Shown: in pieces, positions 17,813 through 28,112 of the stretch
Position numbering within the stretch: position 1 is the first letter of the stretch
Layout of the letters: every line of letters begins with the position of its first letter
Origin: Microbacterium oryzae
Lineage (GTDB): Bacteria > Actinomycetota > Actinomycetes > Actinomycetales > Microbacteriaceae
Direction: 5' to 3'
DNA: 64,000 nucleotides
NCBI RefSeq assembly: GCF_030406385.1
Contig: NZ_JAUEPM010000001.1
Coordinates: forward strand, 496,001-560,000
Program-made: the position numbers and the translations under genes
Notes under the pieces: generated by a model
Seen by the model: only the letters and a program-made list of their open reading frames with translations
Told to the model about the DNA's origin: nothing
Database searches by the model: none

Positions 17813-19354
17813 GTGACGCCTGCGCCGACCGCCCATCGCGACCGCGCGGTCCTGGCCATCCGCCGCCACTCCTCCTGGCTCCTGCCCACCGCCCTCGCCG
17901 TGCTCGCCGGCCTCCTGCGCATCGTCGGCCTCGGCCATCCTCACGAGCTCGTCTTCGACGAGACGTACTACGTGAAGGATGCGTGGACCCTCCTCAACCT
18001 CGGCTACGAGGGGCAGTGGGGCGACGGGGCGAACGAGGCGCTCCTCGCCGGCGACCCCGGGGTCTACGCGACAGACGGCTCCTTCGTCGTGCACCCGCCG
18101 CTCGGGAAGTGGATCATCGCGCTCGGGCTCGCCGCCTTCGGTGCCGACTCGGGGTGGGGCTGGCGCATGGGCACCGCGGTCGTGGGCACGCTGCTCGTGC
18201 CGCTGCTGACGCTCGTGGCGAAGCGCGTGAGCGGATCGACGGCGGTGGCCGGCATCGCCGGACTCCTCCTCGCAATCGACCCGCTGGCCGTCGCCCTGAG
18301 CCGCGTCGCGCTGCTCGACGGGATCCTCGCCTTCTTCGTGCTGCTGGGGTTCTGGTTCCTCGCGATCGACGGTCCGCGCGCACGGGACCGCATCCTGCGC
18401 GCAGGGCCGTCGGCCTGGGGTCCCGTCCTCTGGAGCCGCCCCTGGCTCGTGGCGGCCGGCGTCTCATTCGGCGCCGCGAGCGCCGTGAAGTGGTCGGGGC
18501 TCTACGTGCTCGCGGGCGTCGGCCTCGGCCTCGTCGCGATGGACGCCGTGTGGCGACGCCGTGCGGGCGTGCGGGAGTGGTACGTCTCCGCGATCGTGCG
18601 CCAGGGGCCGGCGAGCTTCCTGCTGCTGGTGCCGGTGGCCGCGGTCGTCTATCTCGCCTCCTGGACCGGATGGCTGCGCACTACCGGCGGGTACGACCGG
18701 CTCAGCGCGGAGAACCCGCTGGCGGCGCTGTGGAACTATCACGAGGCGATCTACGCCTTCCACGTGCAGCTGAGCGCGAGCCATCCGTATGCCAGCCCCG
18801 CGTGGCAGTGGCCGCTGCTCCTGCGCCCCACCGCCATGTGGGTGTCGCGCCCCGAGATCGGCTCGACCACGTGCGGATGGTCGGATGACTGCATGGCGGA
18901 GATCTCCAGCATCCCGAATCCGGTCGTCTGGTACGCGGGCTTCGCCGCCGCGCTGTACCTGCTGTGGCTCGTGATCCGCACGCGCCGCGCGCGGTACGCC
19001 TTCCCGCTCGCCGGTCTCGGCGTGACGTACCTGCCGTGGCTCCTCTACCCCGAGCGCACGGTGTTCCAGTTCTACACGGTGACGATGCTGCCGTTCGTCA
19101 TCCTGTCGCTCGCCGTGGCGCTGCAGCACCTCACGCGGGCGCGCGAGAGCGTGCTGCTGCCCGATCCGACCGAGATCGAGATCGCGTTCGCAGCGGGTGC
19201 CGCTCAGCGCACCCGCGCGAGGTGGCGCGCGACCGTCGCCGTCTTCCTCGTCGTGGCGGTCGCTGCGGCGATCTTCTACCTGCCGCTCGCGCTGGGCGTC
19301 CCCGAGCCGTACTGGCTCTGGCACCTGCACAGCTGGATGCCGAGCTGGGTCTGA
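17813..19354 (+). CDS. pmt: Dolichyl-phosphate-mannose--protein mannosyltransferase (Pmt, GT39)
   Basis: This integral membrane enzyme transfers mannose from polyprenyl-phosphate mannose to Ser/Thr of secreted proteins during Sec export. The 513-residue protein has about eleven hydrophobic helices and the catalytic acidic pair in 'FDETYYVKDAW' (D49, E50), then 'HPPLGKW' in the same loop, and the C-terminal four-helix PMT_4TMC region ending in 'YWLWHLHSWMP'. I prefer GTG 17813 because a TACGCT box lies six bases upstream; ATG 17765 would add 16 residues. Its neighbours are rsmI and metG, as in many actinobacteria. Confidence 0.92.
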   Translation: MTPAPTAHRDRAVLAIRRHSSWLLPTALAVLAGLLRIVGLGHPHELVFDETYYVKDAWTLLNLGYEGQWGDGANEALLAGDPGVYATDGSFVVHPPLGKWIIALGLAAFGADSGWGWRMGTAVVGTLLVPLLTLVAKRVSGSTAVAGIAGLLLAIDPLAVALSRVALLDGILAFFVLLGFWFLAIDGPRARDRILRAGPSAWGPVLWSRPWLVAAGVSFGAASAVKWSGLYVLAGVGLGLVAMDAVWRRRAGVREWYVSAIVRQGPASFLLLVPVAAVVYLASWTGWLRTTGGYDRLSAENPLAALWNYHEAIYAFHVQLSASHPYASPAWQWPLLLRPTAMWVSRPEIGSTTCGWSDDCMAEISSIPNPVVWYAGFAAALYLLWLVIRTRRARYAFPLAGLGVTYLPWLLYPERTVFQFYTVTMLPFVILSLAVALQHLTRARESVLLPDPTEIEIAFAAGAAQRTRARWRATVAVFLVVAVAAAIFYLPLALGVPEPYWLWHLHSWMPSWV

Positions 19355-19372
19355 CGGCGGGAGATCCCGCCG
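19355..19372. terminator. Hairpin between convergent pmt and GH1 genes
   Basis: A 7-bp GC stem (19355-19361 with 19366-19372) with loop AGAT lies in the 31-base gap between the two stops. No T tract. It shares GGAGATCCCGCCG with the inverted repeat at 32848-32912. Confidence 0.5.
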
Positions 19373-19385
19373 CCAGGCCGGCAGC

Positions 19386-20558
19386 TCAGTCCAAGCCGCC
19401 TCGCCGCGCGACCGCGCCGAGCCAGCCGAGGCTCGGCTTCGGGGTGCGCGCGAACGTCTCGCGGTCGAAGGCGATGAGCCCGAAGGTGGGCCGGTACCCG
19501 CTCGCCCACTCGTAGTTGTCGAGCGCGCTCCAGTGCTGGTACCCGCGCACGTCGATGCCGTCGGCCATCGCGCGATGGAGTCCCTCGAGGGCGCCCCGCG
19601 TGTAGGCGATGCGACGGCTGTCGTCGGCGGTGGCGATGCCGTTCTCCGTCACGAGAACAGGAACGCCGCCGGAGAGCTCCCAGGCGCTGCGGACGCCCAG
19701 CTCGAGCGCCTCCGGGAAGAACTCCCAGCCCGTCAGCGTCGTCTCGACGTCCTCCGAGACCGGGCGCGGACCATCCGGCCCGATGAACGTGCGCGTGTAC
19801 GCCTGCACGCCGACGAAGTCGTCGCCCGCCGACTGCTCGAGGTACCAGAAGTCGCGCGGATGGCCGTACTCGTGCAGCTTCTCGTCGGCACCGGGCTCGC
19901 CCGTGGAGTGGAACGCCTGCGTCGCGATCGTCCACCCGGCCTGGACGCCGGGCACGCTGTGGAGGATCTCCGACGAGCGCCGGTGCGCCGCGAGCAGCGC
20001 GTCGGCCACCGCGAGATCGGGGTTCGGGAGCCCGTACGCGACGAGGTTCGCCGCGTCCTCGCCGCCGGCGAGCATGGCGGCGATGTTCGGCTCGTTGATC
20101 GTGCAGACGGAGCCGACTCCCTCCAGAAGCGGCAGCACCGTCTCGGTGTAGCGGGCGAAGAGATCGACCGCATCGGCCGCGCGCCAGAACCCGTCGTCCT
20201 GGAACCAGCGCGGGACGGTGAAGTGCATGAGGGTGACGGTGGGATCGAGGCCGACCTCGCGGGCGGTGTCGATCATGCGCCGGTAGTGGTCGAGCGCCGC
20301 ACGCGACACGTGGCCCCGCTCGGGCTCGATGCGGGCCCACTCGATCGAGAAGCGATACGAGTTCAGGCCGGCCGCGGCGAGGAGGCCCATGTCCTCCGGG
20401 TACCGGTGATAGTGGTCGGCGGCGTCGCCGGAGGGCTCGACGATCGTCGTCCCCTCCTCGTGCTCCATGACCCACCAGTTGCTGCCGATGTTGTTCCCCT
20501 CCACCTGGTGGGCCGCCGTGGCGGCCCCCCAGAGGAAGCCTTCGGGGAATGCGAGCAC
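19386..20558 (-). CDS. GH1 family beta-glucosidase
   Basis: A cytoplasmic retaining glycosidase with no signal peptide. The acid/base Glu is in 'CTINEPN' (E156) and the nucleophile in 'VLVTENGIA' (E305); 'FLWGAATAAHQVEG' and 'HWSALDNYEWASGY' are further GH1 hallmarks. At 390 residues it is shorter than the usual 440-480, lacking loop insertions, but both catalytic residues are intact. GTG start with GAGAGGAG upstream. It follows a Dpp-type ABC importer by 59 bases on the same strand, so it probably hydrolyses the beta-linked disaccharide that system imports. Confidence 0.9.
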   Translation of the reverse strand: MLAFPEGFLWGAATAAHQVEGNNIGSNWWVMEHEEGTTIVEPSGDAADHYHRYPEDMGLLAAAGLNSYRFSIEWARIEPERGHVSRAALDHYRRMIDTAREVGLDPTVTLMHFTVPRWFQDDGFWRAADAVDLFARYTETVLPLLEGVGSVCTINEPNIAAMLAGGEDAANLVAYGLPNPDLAVADALLAAHRRSSEILHSVPGVQAGWTIATQAFHSTGEPGADEKLHEYGHPRDFWYLEQSAGDDFVGVQAYTRTFIGPDGPRPVSEDVETTLTGWEFFPEALELGVRSAWELSGGVPVLVTENGIATADDSRRIAYTRGALEGLHRAMADGIDVRGYQHWSALDNYEWASGYRPTFGLIAFDRETFARTPKPSLGWLGAVARRGGLD

Positions 20559-20617
20559 AGGGGCTCCTCTCGTGACGATGACGGCGCGCTTCTCGGCGCC
20601 GACGGCGGGATGGGCGC

Positions 20618-22321
20618 TCAGCGCGCCCTGGCCGGATTCGGGACGGCGTCGAGCAGCCCCACGGTGTAGGGGTCCTCCGGGTGCCGCAGCACCTGGGCCG
20701 TCTCGCCGCGCTCGACGACCCTGCCCTGGTTGAGGACGAGGATGCTCTCGGTCACCAGCCGCGCGCTCAGCAGGTCGTGCGTGATGTAGAGCATGCTGAT
20801 GCCCCAGCGCTCGCGCAGGTCCTCGAGGAGCGCGAGCACGCCCGCGCGCAGCGACACGTCGAGCATCGACACCGGCTCGTCGGCGATGAGCACCTGCGGA
20901 TCGCTCGCGAGCGCGCGGGCGATCACCACGCGCTGGCGCTGGCCGCCGGAGAGCTGGTGCGGGAGCTTCGCCGCGAACTGCTCCACGGGAGCGAGCCCCA
21001 CCGTCTCCAGCAGCTCCAGCACCCGGCGCCGCGCGTCGCGGCCGCGGAGCCCGGTGTGGTTCACGACCGGACGGGTGAGCGTGTACTCGACGGTGTGCAG
21101 CGGGTTGAGCGCGGCGTACGGATCCTGGAAGACCATCTGCACGTCCTTCCGCAGGTCACGCAGGCCGCGACGGCGGAGCCCGGCCACATCGACGTCGCCG
21201 AAGCGCACGGCGCCGGACGTCGGCTTCTCGACGCCGGTGATGAGCTTCGCGAGCGTGGACTTGCCCGAGCCCGAGGCGCCGACGAGCGCGAGCGACTCCC
21301 CGGGCGCGAGGCGGAACGAGACGTCGTCGACCGCCGTGACGCGGTCGGCTCCTCGACGCGGAGCGGGGTAGACCTTCGAGACGCCCTCCACCACGACGGC
21401 CGCGTCGGCACGACGGGAGCCGCGATGACCCACGGTCGGGACAGTCTCGGTGAGGTCGGCGCGCTGGTGCCCCTCCCGCCGACGCGTGCCGAGGTCGACG
21501 AATCCGGGGATGCTGATCGTCTCAGCGCGGGGGTCCGCGTAGTGACTCAGCAGCATGCGCGTGTACGGGTCCTGCGGCCGCTCCAGGATGTCGCGGCTGG
21601 GCGCGTCCTCGACGATGCGGCCCTCGTGCATGACCATGACGCGGTCGGTCGCCTCCAGGACGATGCCGAGGTCGTGGCTGATGAGGATGGCCGTGAACTG
21701 CTCGCTGCGCTGCAGGGAGGCGATCGTGTCCATCACGGCGTGCTGCACGAGCACGTCGAGCGCGGTGGTCGGCTCGTCGAACACCATAAGCTGCGGCTCG
21801 AGGGCGAGGGCGATCGCGATGGACGCGCGCTGACGCATGCCGCCGGAGAGCTCATCGGGGTAGCGGTCGAGCGTGTCGGGCTTCAAGCCCACCTTCGCGG
21901 CGAGGTCCCGTGCGCGCGCCTCGCGATCGTCGCCCGTGACGTGGCCGTGCGCGGCGAAGACGTCGAAGAAGTGCCGGCGCACCGTGCGCACCGGGTTCAG
22001 CGCGTTCATGCCCGACTGCAGCACCATGGCGAAGCCGCCCTGCCGCTGGCGGCGCAGCTCCTCGGCGTCGAGCTCGCGGATGTCGCGGCCTCCGAAGAGG
22101 ATGCGGCCGTCGCTGATCCGCGCCGGCGGCTTCTGCAGGCGGGTGAGCGCGAAGCCGAGCGTGGACTTGCCCGACCCGGACTCCCCGACGAGGCCGACGA
22201 ACTCGCCCCGACGCAGGGTGAACGAGACGTCGGAGACCGCGGTGACCGGCGTGGCACCCGGAGAGGCGTATTCGACCGACAGGCCCTGGACATCCAGCAG
22301 GATCTCGGGTGCCATGCTCAT
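20618..22321 (-). CDS. Dpp/Opp-type ABC transporter ATPase, two domains fused
   Basis: The 567-residue protein joins the two ATPases that are usually separate (DppD and DppF). Each half has a full set of motifs: Walker A GESGSGKST (46-54) and GASGSGKST (about 348-356), signatures LSGGMRQR and LSGGQRQR, and each half keeps the oligopeptide-type extension ('QDPYTRMLLSHY', 'EDPYTVGLLDAV'). The ATG start with AAAGGGA upstream overlaps the permease stop (ATGA). In a locus with a GH1 glycosidase and LacI regulator, the cargo is more likely an oligosaccharide than a peptide. Confidence 0.88.
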   Translation of the reverse strand: MSMAPEILLDVQGLSVEYASPGATPVTAVSDVSFTLRRGEFVGLVGESGSGKSTLGFALTRLQKPPARISDGRILFGGRDIRELDAEELRRQRQGGFAMVLQSGMNALNPVRTVRRHFFDVFAAHGHVTGDDREARARDLAAKVGLKPDTLDRYPDELSGGMRQRASIAIALALEPQLMVFDEPTTALDVLVQHAVMDTIASLQRSEQFTAILISHDLGIVLEATDRVMVMHEGRIVEDAPSRDILERPQDPYTRMLLSHYADPRAETISIPGFVDLGTRRREGHQRADLTETVPTVGHRGSRRADAAVVVEGVSKVYPAPRRGADRVTAVDDVSFRLAPGESLALVGASGSGKSTLAKLITGVEKPTSGAVRFGDVDVAGLRRRGLRDLRKDVQMVFQDPYAALNPLHTVEYTLTRPVVNHTGLRGRDARRRVLELLETVGLAPVEQFAAKLPHQLSGGQRQRVVIARALASDPQVLIADEPVSMLDVSLRAGVLALLEDLRERWGISMLYITHDLLSARLVTESILVLNQGRVVERGETAQVLRHPEDPYTVGLLDAVPNPARAR

Positions 22322-23232
22322 CGTCCCTTTCCTTCGCGCAGGCGCGGGTTGGAGATGCCGTCGACGCCGAAGTTGATGAGCGTGAGGCTCAGGGCGAGGA
22401 GGGCGATGCAGAGGCCGGGCGCGAACAGCAGCAGCCACTGGCCGGTGAGGAGGGAGTTGGAGTTCTGCGCCCAGTAGAGCATCGTGCCCCAGCTGACGAT
22501 GCTGGAGTCGCCGAGCCCGAGGAACTCCAGGCCCGCTTCGGCGAGGATGGCCGCGGTCGCGGCGCCGAAGAGGGTGCCGGCGATGATCGAGGTCATGTTG
22601 GGCAGGATCTCGTGGAAGACGATCCGGGCAGGGCTGTCGCCGGAGAACTGCGCGGAGGCGACGAAGTCGCGTCCGCGGAGGGACTGCGTCTGGCTGCGCA
22701 GCACGCGCGCGCCCCACGCCCATCCCGTCACCACGATCACGGCGATGATCATCAGCATGCCGCCGTTCTGCAGGTACGCCGCGATGACGATCATGAGCGG
22801 CAGTCCCGGGATCACGAGGAACAGATTCACGACGAAGCCCACGGCCTCCGACGCGAAGCCACGGAGGTAGCCCCAGCTGAGCCCGACCAGCACGGCGACG
22901 ATCGTCGAGAGGATGCCGGCTGCGAAGCCGACGACGAGGCTGACCTGCGTGCCGTGGATGAGCTGGCTGAGCACGTCCTCGCCCGCCGCGGTCGTCCCCA
23001 GCCAGTGCGCGGGGGACGCGTCGGCGTTGCGCTCGAAGCCGTTGTCCTTCGACCCGTACGGGGCGATCACCGGCGCGAGCACGGCGACGAGCACGAAGAA
23101 GCCGAGGATGCAGAGACCGATCCGCGCCTTGCCGTTGGCCCACAGCGTCTGGGCCATCCGGCCGAGGGAGCGCCAGCGGCTGGGCGACGCGATCCGGCGC
23201 TCGGGCGTCTTGACGGTCATGGTGGTGGTCAT
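22318..23232 (-). CDS. Dpp/Opp-type ABC transporter permease (DppC-like)
   Basis: The 304-residue permease has an N-terminal cytoplasmic segment, six helices and the docking loop 'DFVASAQFSGDSPARIVFHEILPN', the EAA motif of DppC/OppC proteins. The start at MTTTMTVK overlaps the first permease stop (ATGA), and its own stop overlaps the ATPase start. It pairs with the DppB-like subunit encoded upstream. Confidence 0.88.
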   Translation of the reverse strand: MTTTMTVKTPERRIASPSRWRSLGRMAQTLWANGKARIGLCILGFFVLVAVLAPVIAPYGSKDNGFERNADASPAHWLGTTAAGEDVLSQLIHGTQVSLVVGFAAGILSTIVAVLVGLSWGYLRGFASEAVGFVVNLFLVIPGLPLMIVIAAYLQNGGMLMIIAVIVVTGWAWGARVLRSQTQSLRGRDFVASAQFSGDSPARIVFHEILPNMTSIIAGTLFGAATAAILAEAGLEFLGLGDSSIVSWGTMLYWAQNSNSLLTGQWLLLFAPGLCIALLALSLTLINFGVDGISNPRLREGKGR

Positions 23233-24209
23233 CGGCGGGTCCTTGGGTCCAGCACGCCGTACAGGATGTCGACGAGGAAGTTGGCGATGAGCACGCTCAC
23301 GGTGATCATCAGGAAGAGCGCCTGCATGAGCGGGTAGTCCTGCCCGATCACGGCGTTGAAGAGCAGGTAGCCGATTCCGGGGTACCCGAACACCTGCTCG
23401 ACGAGGATCGATCCGCCCACGACGCCGCCGAGCGTGAGCCCGAAGCCGGTGAGGTTCGGCAGGATGGCGTTGCGCGCGGCGTAGCGGATCGCGATGGTGC
23501 GGCCCCGCAGGCCGTTGGCCTCGGCGAAGGTGACGTAGTCGTCGCCGAGGGTGCTGATCATGGCGTTGCGCATGCCGATGATCCAGCCGCCGAGCGAGGT
23601 GAGAAGGATCGTCAGCGCCGGCAGCACGGCATGACGGACGAGGTCGCCGACGAACGCGAGGGTGAGGCCCGGCGTGGTGGTGGCGGCGTACGCCCCCGTG
23701 GTCGGGAACCAGTGCAGCACGTAGCCGAGGAAGAACAGCAGCAGCAGCGCGGTCCAGAAGTAGGGGAAGGTGCTGAGGAACGATCCGGTCAGGGTCGGCA
23801 GCGAGTCGAGCCATCCGCCCCGTCGCCAGGCGGCGGCGACGCCGATGAGGGTCCCGATGACGAAGGCGAGGACGGTGACGATCCCGACGAGCCCGATCGT
23901 GTACGGCAGCGCGGTCGAGACCATGCTCGACACGGACTGCGGGTAGAAGGTGTACGAGACGCCGAAGTCGAGACGCACGACCTGGCCCAGGTACGACACG
24001 TACTGGTCCCAGAGCGACCCCGTCGGCACGCCGAGCTGCGCTTCGATGGCCGCCCGGGTGGCCTCCGAGACCGGCCCGTTCTGCGACAGCTTGGCGATCG
24101 CGGCGTCCGCCGGCGAGCCGGGCATGAGCCGGGGCAGGAAGAAGTTCAGGGTGACCGCGGCCCACAGGGTGAGCGCGAACAGGCCGAGCTTCTGCAGCAG
24201 GTACTTCAC
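23229..24209 (-). CDS. Dpp/Opp-type ABC transporter permease (DppB-like)
   Basis: The 326-residue permease has the DppB layout: one helix, a large outer loop with 'FFLPRLMPGSPADAAIAKL', then five helices with the docking loop 'DDYVTFAEANGLRGRTIAIRYAARNAILPN'. The GTG start at VKYLLQKLG is fixed by the GTGA overlap with the binding-protein stop; a longer frame upstream is a shadow of that gene. Confidence 0.88.
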   Translation of the reverse strand: MKYLLQKLGLFALTLWAAVTLNFFLPRLMPGSPADAAIAKLSQNGPVSEATRAAIEAQLGVPTGSLWDQYVSYLGQVVRLDFGVSYTFYPQSVSSMVSTALPYTIGLVGIVTVLAFVIGTLIGVAAAWRRGGWLDSLPTLTGSFLSTFPYFWTALLLLFFLGYVLHWFPTTGAYAATTTPGLTLAFVGDLVRHAVLPALTILLTSLGGWIIGMRNAMISTLGDDYVTFAEANGLRGRTIAIRYAARNAILPNLTGFGLTLGGVVGGSILVEQVFGYPGIGYLLFNAVIGQDYPLMQALFLMITVSVLIANFLVDILYGVLDPRTRR

Positions 24210-25867
24210 TTGTCGTCCTCCACCCGCTCGAGTCGCGTGAAGATCATGAGCGGGGCGGAGTCGTAGTTCTGGGGGATCATGTACGGATCCTCGGCGCTCG
24301 GCCATCCGGTGAACTTCGCGTCGTTGAACAGGCCCCAGCTGCCGCCGTAGTAGAGCCCGATGACGGGCATCTGCTCGTAGACGATGCCCTGCAGCTCGCG
24401 CACGATCTCGGTCTGCCGCTCCTCGTCGACCGTGGAGCGATACTCCGTCAACAGCGCGTCGGCCTCGTCGGACCGGAAGCGCTCGAAGTTGTTCGCGGTC
24501 GTCTCGCCGCTCGGCACGTAGAAGTCGCTGGAGAGCAGGCTGTTGAAGGCCTGGTAGACCTCGCCGTTGCCCATGCCGCCGATCGCCATCTCGAAGTCGC
24601 CGTTGGCGATGGCCGACTGGTAGCCGGCCGGCTGCGGCAGCTCGAGGGAGACGTCGATGCCCACGTCGCCGAGCTGGCGCTGCACCGCCTGGGCCGCGCG
24701 CGTCCAGTCGGAGTAGCCGTTCGCCGTCGTGAGGGAGAACGAGAGCTGCTCCCCCGAGCCGTCGACGAGCCGGTCGCCCTCGAGGGTGTAGCCGGCGTCG
24801 GCGAACGACTCGAGAGCCGCATCACGATCCTGCGCGATGACGCCGCCGTCGGGGATGGCCGGGTCGAGGTACTCCTCCTGGTTGGGGAGGATGAGGCCGG
24901 TCTGCCCCGCGGGCTCCATGTACCCCTCGGAGGCGGTCTCCGCGATCTCGTCGCGGTCGAGTGCCAGCGCGATGCCGCGGCGCACGTCGACGTCGTCGAA
25001 CGGCGCCTGCTCGAGGTTCGGCATGAGCGAGATGATGCCGACCGGCGGGAACCAGAACCGGTTGTGCTCGCTCGCGGCGCCCCAGGTGCCCTCGACATCG
25101 GAGATGAAGGAGTACGCCCAGTCGTAGCCACGCGTCACCGTGTCGAGCTGCGTGTTGGTGGCGGGGAGGATGATGTGCTCGATCTCGATCGAGTCCGCCT
25201 GCCAGTAGTCGGGGTTGCGGTCCATCGAGTACTGCTGGTCGTTGTAGTTGCCGAGCACGAACGGGCCCGTGCCCACCGGCTCCTCGTTGCGCCACGTGCC
25301 GGGATCGTCGACGTCGGCCCAGATGTGCGCGGGCACCATGAAGGTCTTCCCGATGATCGACAGCGCCGGGGCGTCCTCGCCCTGCAGGTGGAAGGTGACG
25401 GTGTCGTCACCGGCCTCGACGCCGGCGAGGTGCTGCCAGGCGCCGTAGATGTCGTTGGCTGGCGTCTCCTTCAGCATCTCGAACGTGAAGGCGACGTCCT
25501 CGGGGGTGAACGGGGTGCCGTCGCTCCACTCCACGCCCTCGCGCACCGTCATCACGATGGTCTCGGCGTCCGGCTGCTCCCACTCCGAGGCGAGCCACGG
25601 CGTGAGCGACCCGTCGAGCGGGTTCACGAGGATGAGCGGCTCGTACATCCAGCGCGCGGCCGTGCGCGTGTTGGTCAGGTACGGGTTGAAGTTGCGGGAG
25701 AACAGCGGATTTCCGTGGTCGGCGTTGATGAGCATCGTGTCGTCGCCGATCGAGGGGTCCGGCTGCGAGGTGATCTGGATGCTGCAGCCGCTCACGGCGA
25801 GCGCTGCCGCCGCGATCCCCGCGAGGGCGGCTCTGCGCCAGCGGCGGAAGGTGCGCGTCTTCGGCAC
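24206..25867 (-). CDS. Dpp/Opp-type ABC transporter substrate-binding lipoprotein
   Basis: This 553-residue receptor of the SBP_bac_5 family has a signal peptide with lipobox 'LAVSGC' (Cys 28), then 'WMYEPLILVNPLDGSLTPWLASEWE' and 'WSDGTPFTPEDVAFTFEML', the classic start of oligopeptide-type receptors. Cluster-E receptors in bacteria also bind cello- and other beta-oligosaccharides; the GH1 gene at the operon end and the LacI gene upstream favour a sugar here. GTG start with GAGGT upstream. It is first in the order receptor, permease, permease, ATPase, GH1. Confidence 0.87.
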   Translation of the reverse strand: MPKTRTFRRWRRAALAGIAAAALAVSGCSIQITSQPDPSIGDDTMLINADHGNPLFSRNFNPYLTNTRTAARWMYEPLILVNPLDGSLTPWLASEWEQPDAETIVMTVREGVEWSDGTPFTPEDVAFTFEMLKETPANDIYGAWQHLAGVEAGDDTVTFHLQGEDAPALSIIGKTFMVPAHIWADVDDPGTWRNEEPVGTGPFVLGNYNDQQYSMDRNPDYWQADSIEIEHIILPATNTQLDTVTRGYDWAYSFISDVEGTWGAASEHNRFWFPPVGIISLMPNLEQAPFDDVDVRRGIALALDRDEIAETASEGYMEPAGQTGLILPNQEEYLDPAIPDGGVIAQDRDAALESFADAGYTLEGDRLVDGSGEQLSFSLTTANGYSDWTRAAQAVQRQLGDVGIDVSLELPQPAGYQSAIANGDFEMAIGGMGNGEVYQAFNSLLSSDFYVPSGETTANNFERFRSDEADALLTEYRSTVDEERQTEIVRELQGIVYEQMPVIGLYYGGSWGLFNDAKFTGWPSAEDPYMIPQNYDSAPLMIFTRLERVEDDK

Positions 25868-25942
25868 GGTTTGACCTCATGTCGTCTCTGTCACAAGGGG
25901 CGCGACCTGACGGGAGGCACCCGCGGCGTGGGCCGCCCGTCG

Positions 25943-25972
25943 AGTGTAAGCGCATACATTGAGCGGGCGCAA
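25943..25972 (-). promoter_or_regulatory. Promoter with LacI-type operator of the GH1/Dpp operon
   Basis: Minus-strand TTGCGC (25967-25972), an 18-base spacer and TACACT (25943-25948) overlap the near-palindrome TGTAAGCGCATACA (25945-25958; one mismatched pair). Binding there would block RNA polymerase. The LacI gene at 26010 is the natural candidate. Confidence 0.6.
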
Positions 25973-26009
25973 GAGCCGCGTCCTGACCGCGGGCGCTGCG
26001 CGCCGGACC

Positions 26010-27116
26010 TCAGACCCCGCGGTCGGAGCTGTCGCGCAGGAGCACCTCGACGGGGAGGCTCACCGACATCGGCGCGGCCGTGGGCGCCGCCAGTCGGCGG
26101 GCCAGCACCTGGATGGCCGCGCGCCCGAGCTCCAGCATCGGCTGGCGGACGGTGGTGAGCGGCGGGCTCGACAGCGCGGCGGCGTCGATGCCGTCGAAGC
26201 CCGTGACGACCACGTCGTCGGGGACGCGGACGCGGGCCTCGCGGAACGCGTCCAGGACGCCGAGCGCCATCTGATCGTTCGACGACATGAGCGCAGCGGG
26301 CAGGCCCCTCCGGACGAGCTCCTCCCCCACTCGCCGCCCGGACGCTCGGGTGTGGTCGCCGCGCAGCACCTCGACGCGGTCGACGGGGAGGCCCGCCGCG
26401 GCGATCGCCTCCCGGAAGCCCTGCCACCGCTGCCCGCCGTCCGGCGAGTCCTCGGGCCCGGCGAGGTAGGCGGGCGCGCGCCCGCTGGTCTGCGCGAGCA
26501 CGTGGCGGGTGAGCTCGGCCATCGCCTCGGTGTTGCTCACGGTGACGTGATCGTGGCGGTCGCCGACACGGGGGCCCGAGAGCACCACGACGGGCACCCG
26601 CCGCGCGAGCCGCTCCAGCGCGTCGTCGGGGATGCTGCTGGCGAGGACGACGAGGCCGTCGACGCGGCCGGCCATGTCCCGCGCGATCGACGCCGCGGGA
26701 TCTCCGCGCCCCACCCCCACCATGAGCACGAGGCCCCGCCGCCACGCCTCGAGCTCCGCTCCGCGCAGCACCTCGTCCTGGAAGAGCTTCGAGGCGTGCG
26801 TGTCTTCGTGCGGCCCCGCCCCGCGCACGACCGTGAACGGCCGTTCCGGCCGGCCGCTGCCCGCGAGCACGTCGAGATCGGCGATCTCGTCGACCGCGTC
26901 GAACCCCGGGAAGTACAGGCCGACGACACCGGTCCGGCGCTCCGCGAGCCCGCGCGCGCTGCCGCTGGGGACGTAGCCCAGCTCGGAGACCGCGAGGAGG
27001 ACGCGGTCTCGCGTCTCCGGCCGCACGGCACCGGGGGTGCGCAGCACGCGCGAGACGGTGGCGATGGAGACGCCGGCGCGGTCGGCGACGTCGTACACGG
27101 TGGGCGCCTTCGACAC
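26010..27116 (-). CDS. LacI-family regulator of the GH1/Dpp-type operon
   Basis: The 368-residue repressor has the N-terminal HTH 'TVYDVADRAGVSIATVSRVL' (6-25) and a periplasmic-binding-like core ('SSNDQMALGVLDAF', 'VVTGFDGIDAA'). It is about 30 residues longer than average because of an insert near residues 75-105 ('VLAGSGRPERPFTVVRGAGP') between the hinge and the core. GTG start with GGAGGAG upstream. It lies directly upstream of, and on the same strand as, the importer and GH1 genes, with a palindrome in between. Confidence 0.88.
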   Translation of the reverse strand: MSKAPTVYDVADRAGVSIATVSRVLRTPGAVRPETRDRVLLAVSELGYVPSGSARGLAERRTGVVGLYFPGFDAVDEIADLDVLAGSGRPERPFTVVRGAGPHEDTHASKLFQDEVLRGAELEAWRRGLVLMVGVGRGDPAASIARDMAGRVDGLVVLASSIPDDALERLARRVPVVVLSGPRVGDRHDHVTVSNTEAMAELTRHVLAQTSGRAPAYLAGPEDSPDGGQRWQGFREAIAAAGLPVDRVEVLRGDHTRASGRRVGEELVRRGLPAALMSSNDQMALGVLDAFREARVRVPDDVVVTGFDGIDAAALSSPPLTTVRQPMLELGRAAIQVLARRLAAPTAAPMSVSLPVEVLLRDSSDRGV

Positions 27117-27222
27117 TGACTGCTCCTCCCGCGCGCGCCCGGTGGCCCCGGGCGGTGTCCAGGCTAGCGCGGCGTCTGAAGACGAGCGGGCGCCGCGGCC
27201 CGGGAGCCGCGGCGCCTCGCGG

Positions 27223-28071
<849 letters not shown>

Positions 28072-28100
28072 TTGAGCAGGGAGGGGTCAGGGGCCAGCCG

Positions 28101-28106
28101 TACGCT
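28101..28106 (+). promoter_or_regulatory. Leaderless-type -10 box (RNase HI)
   Basis: TACGCT ends six bases before the ATG at 28113; the same hexamer and spacing occur before pmt. Confidence 0.55.
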
Positions 28107-28112
28107 GGCGGG

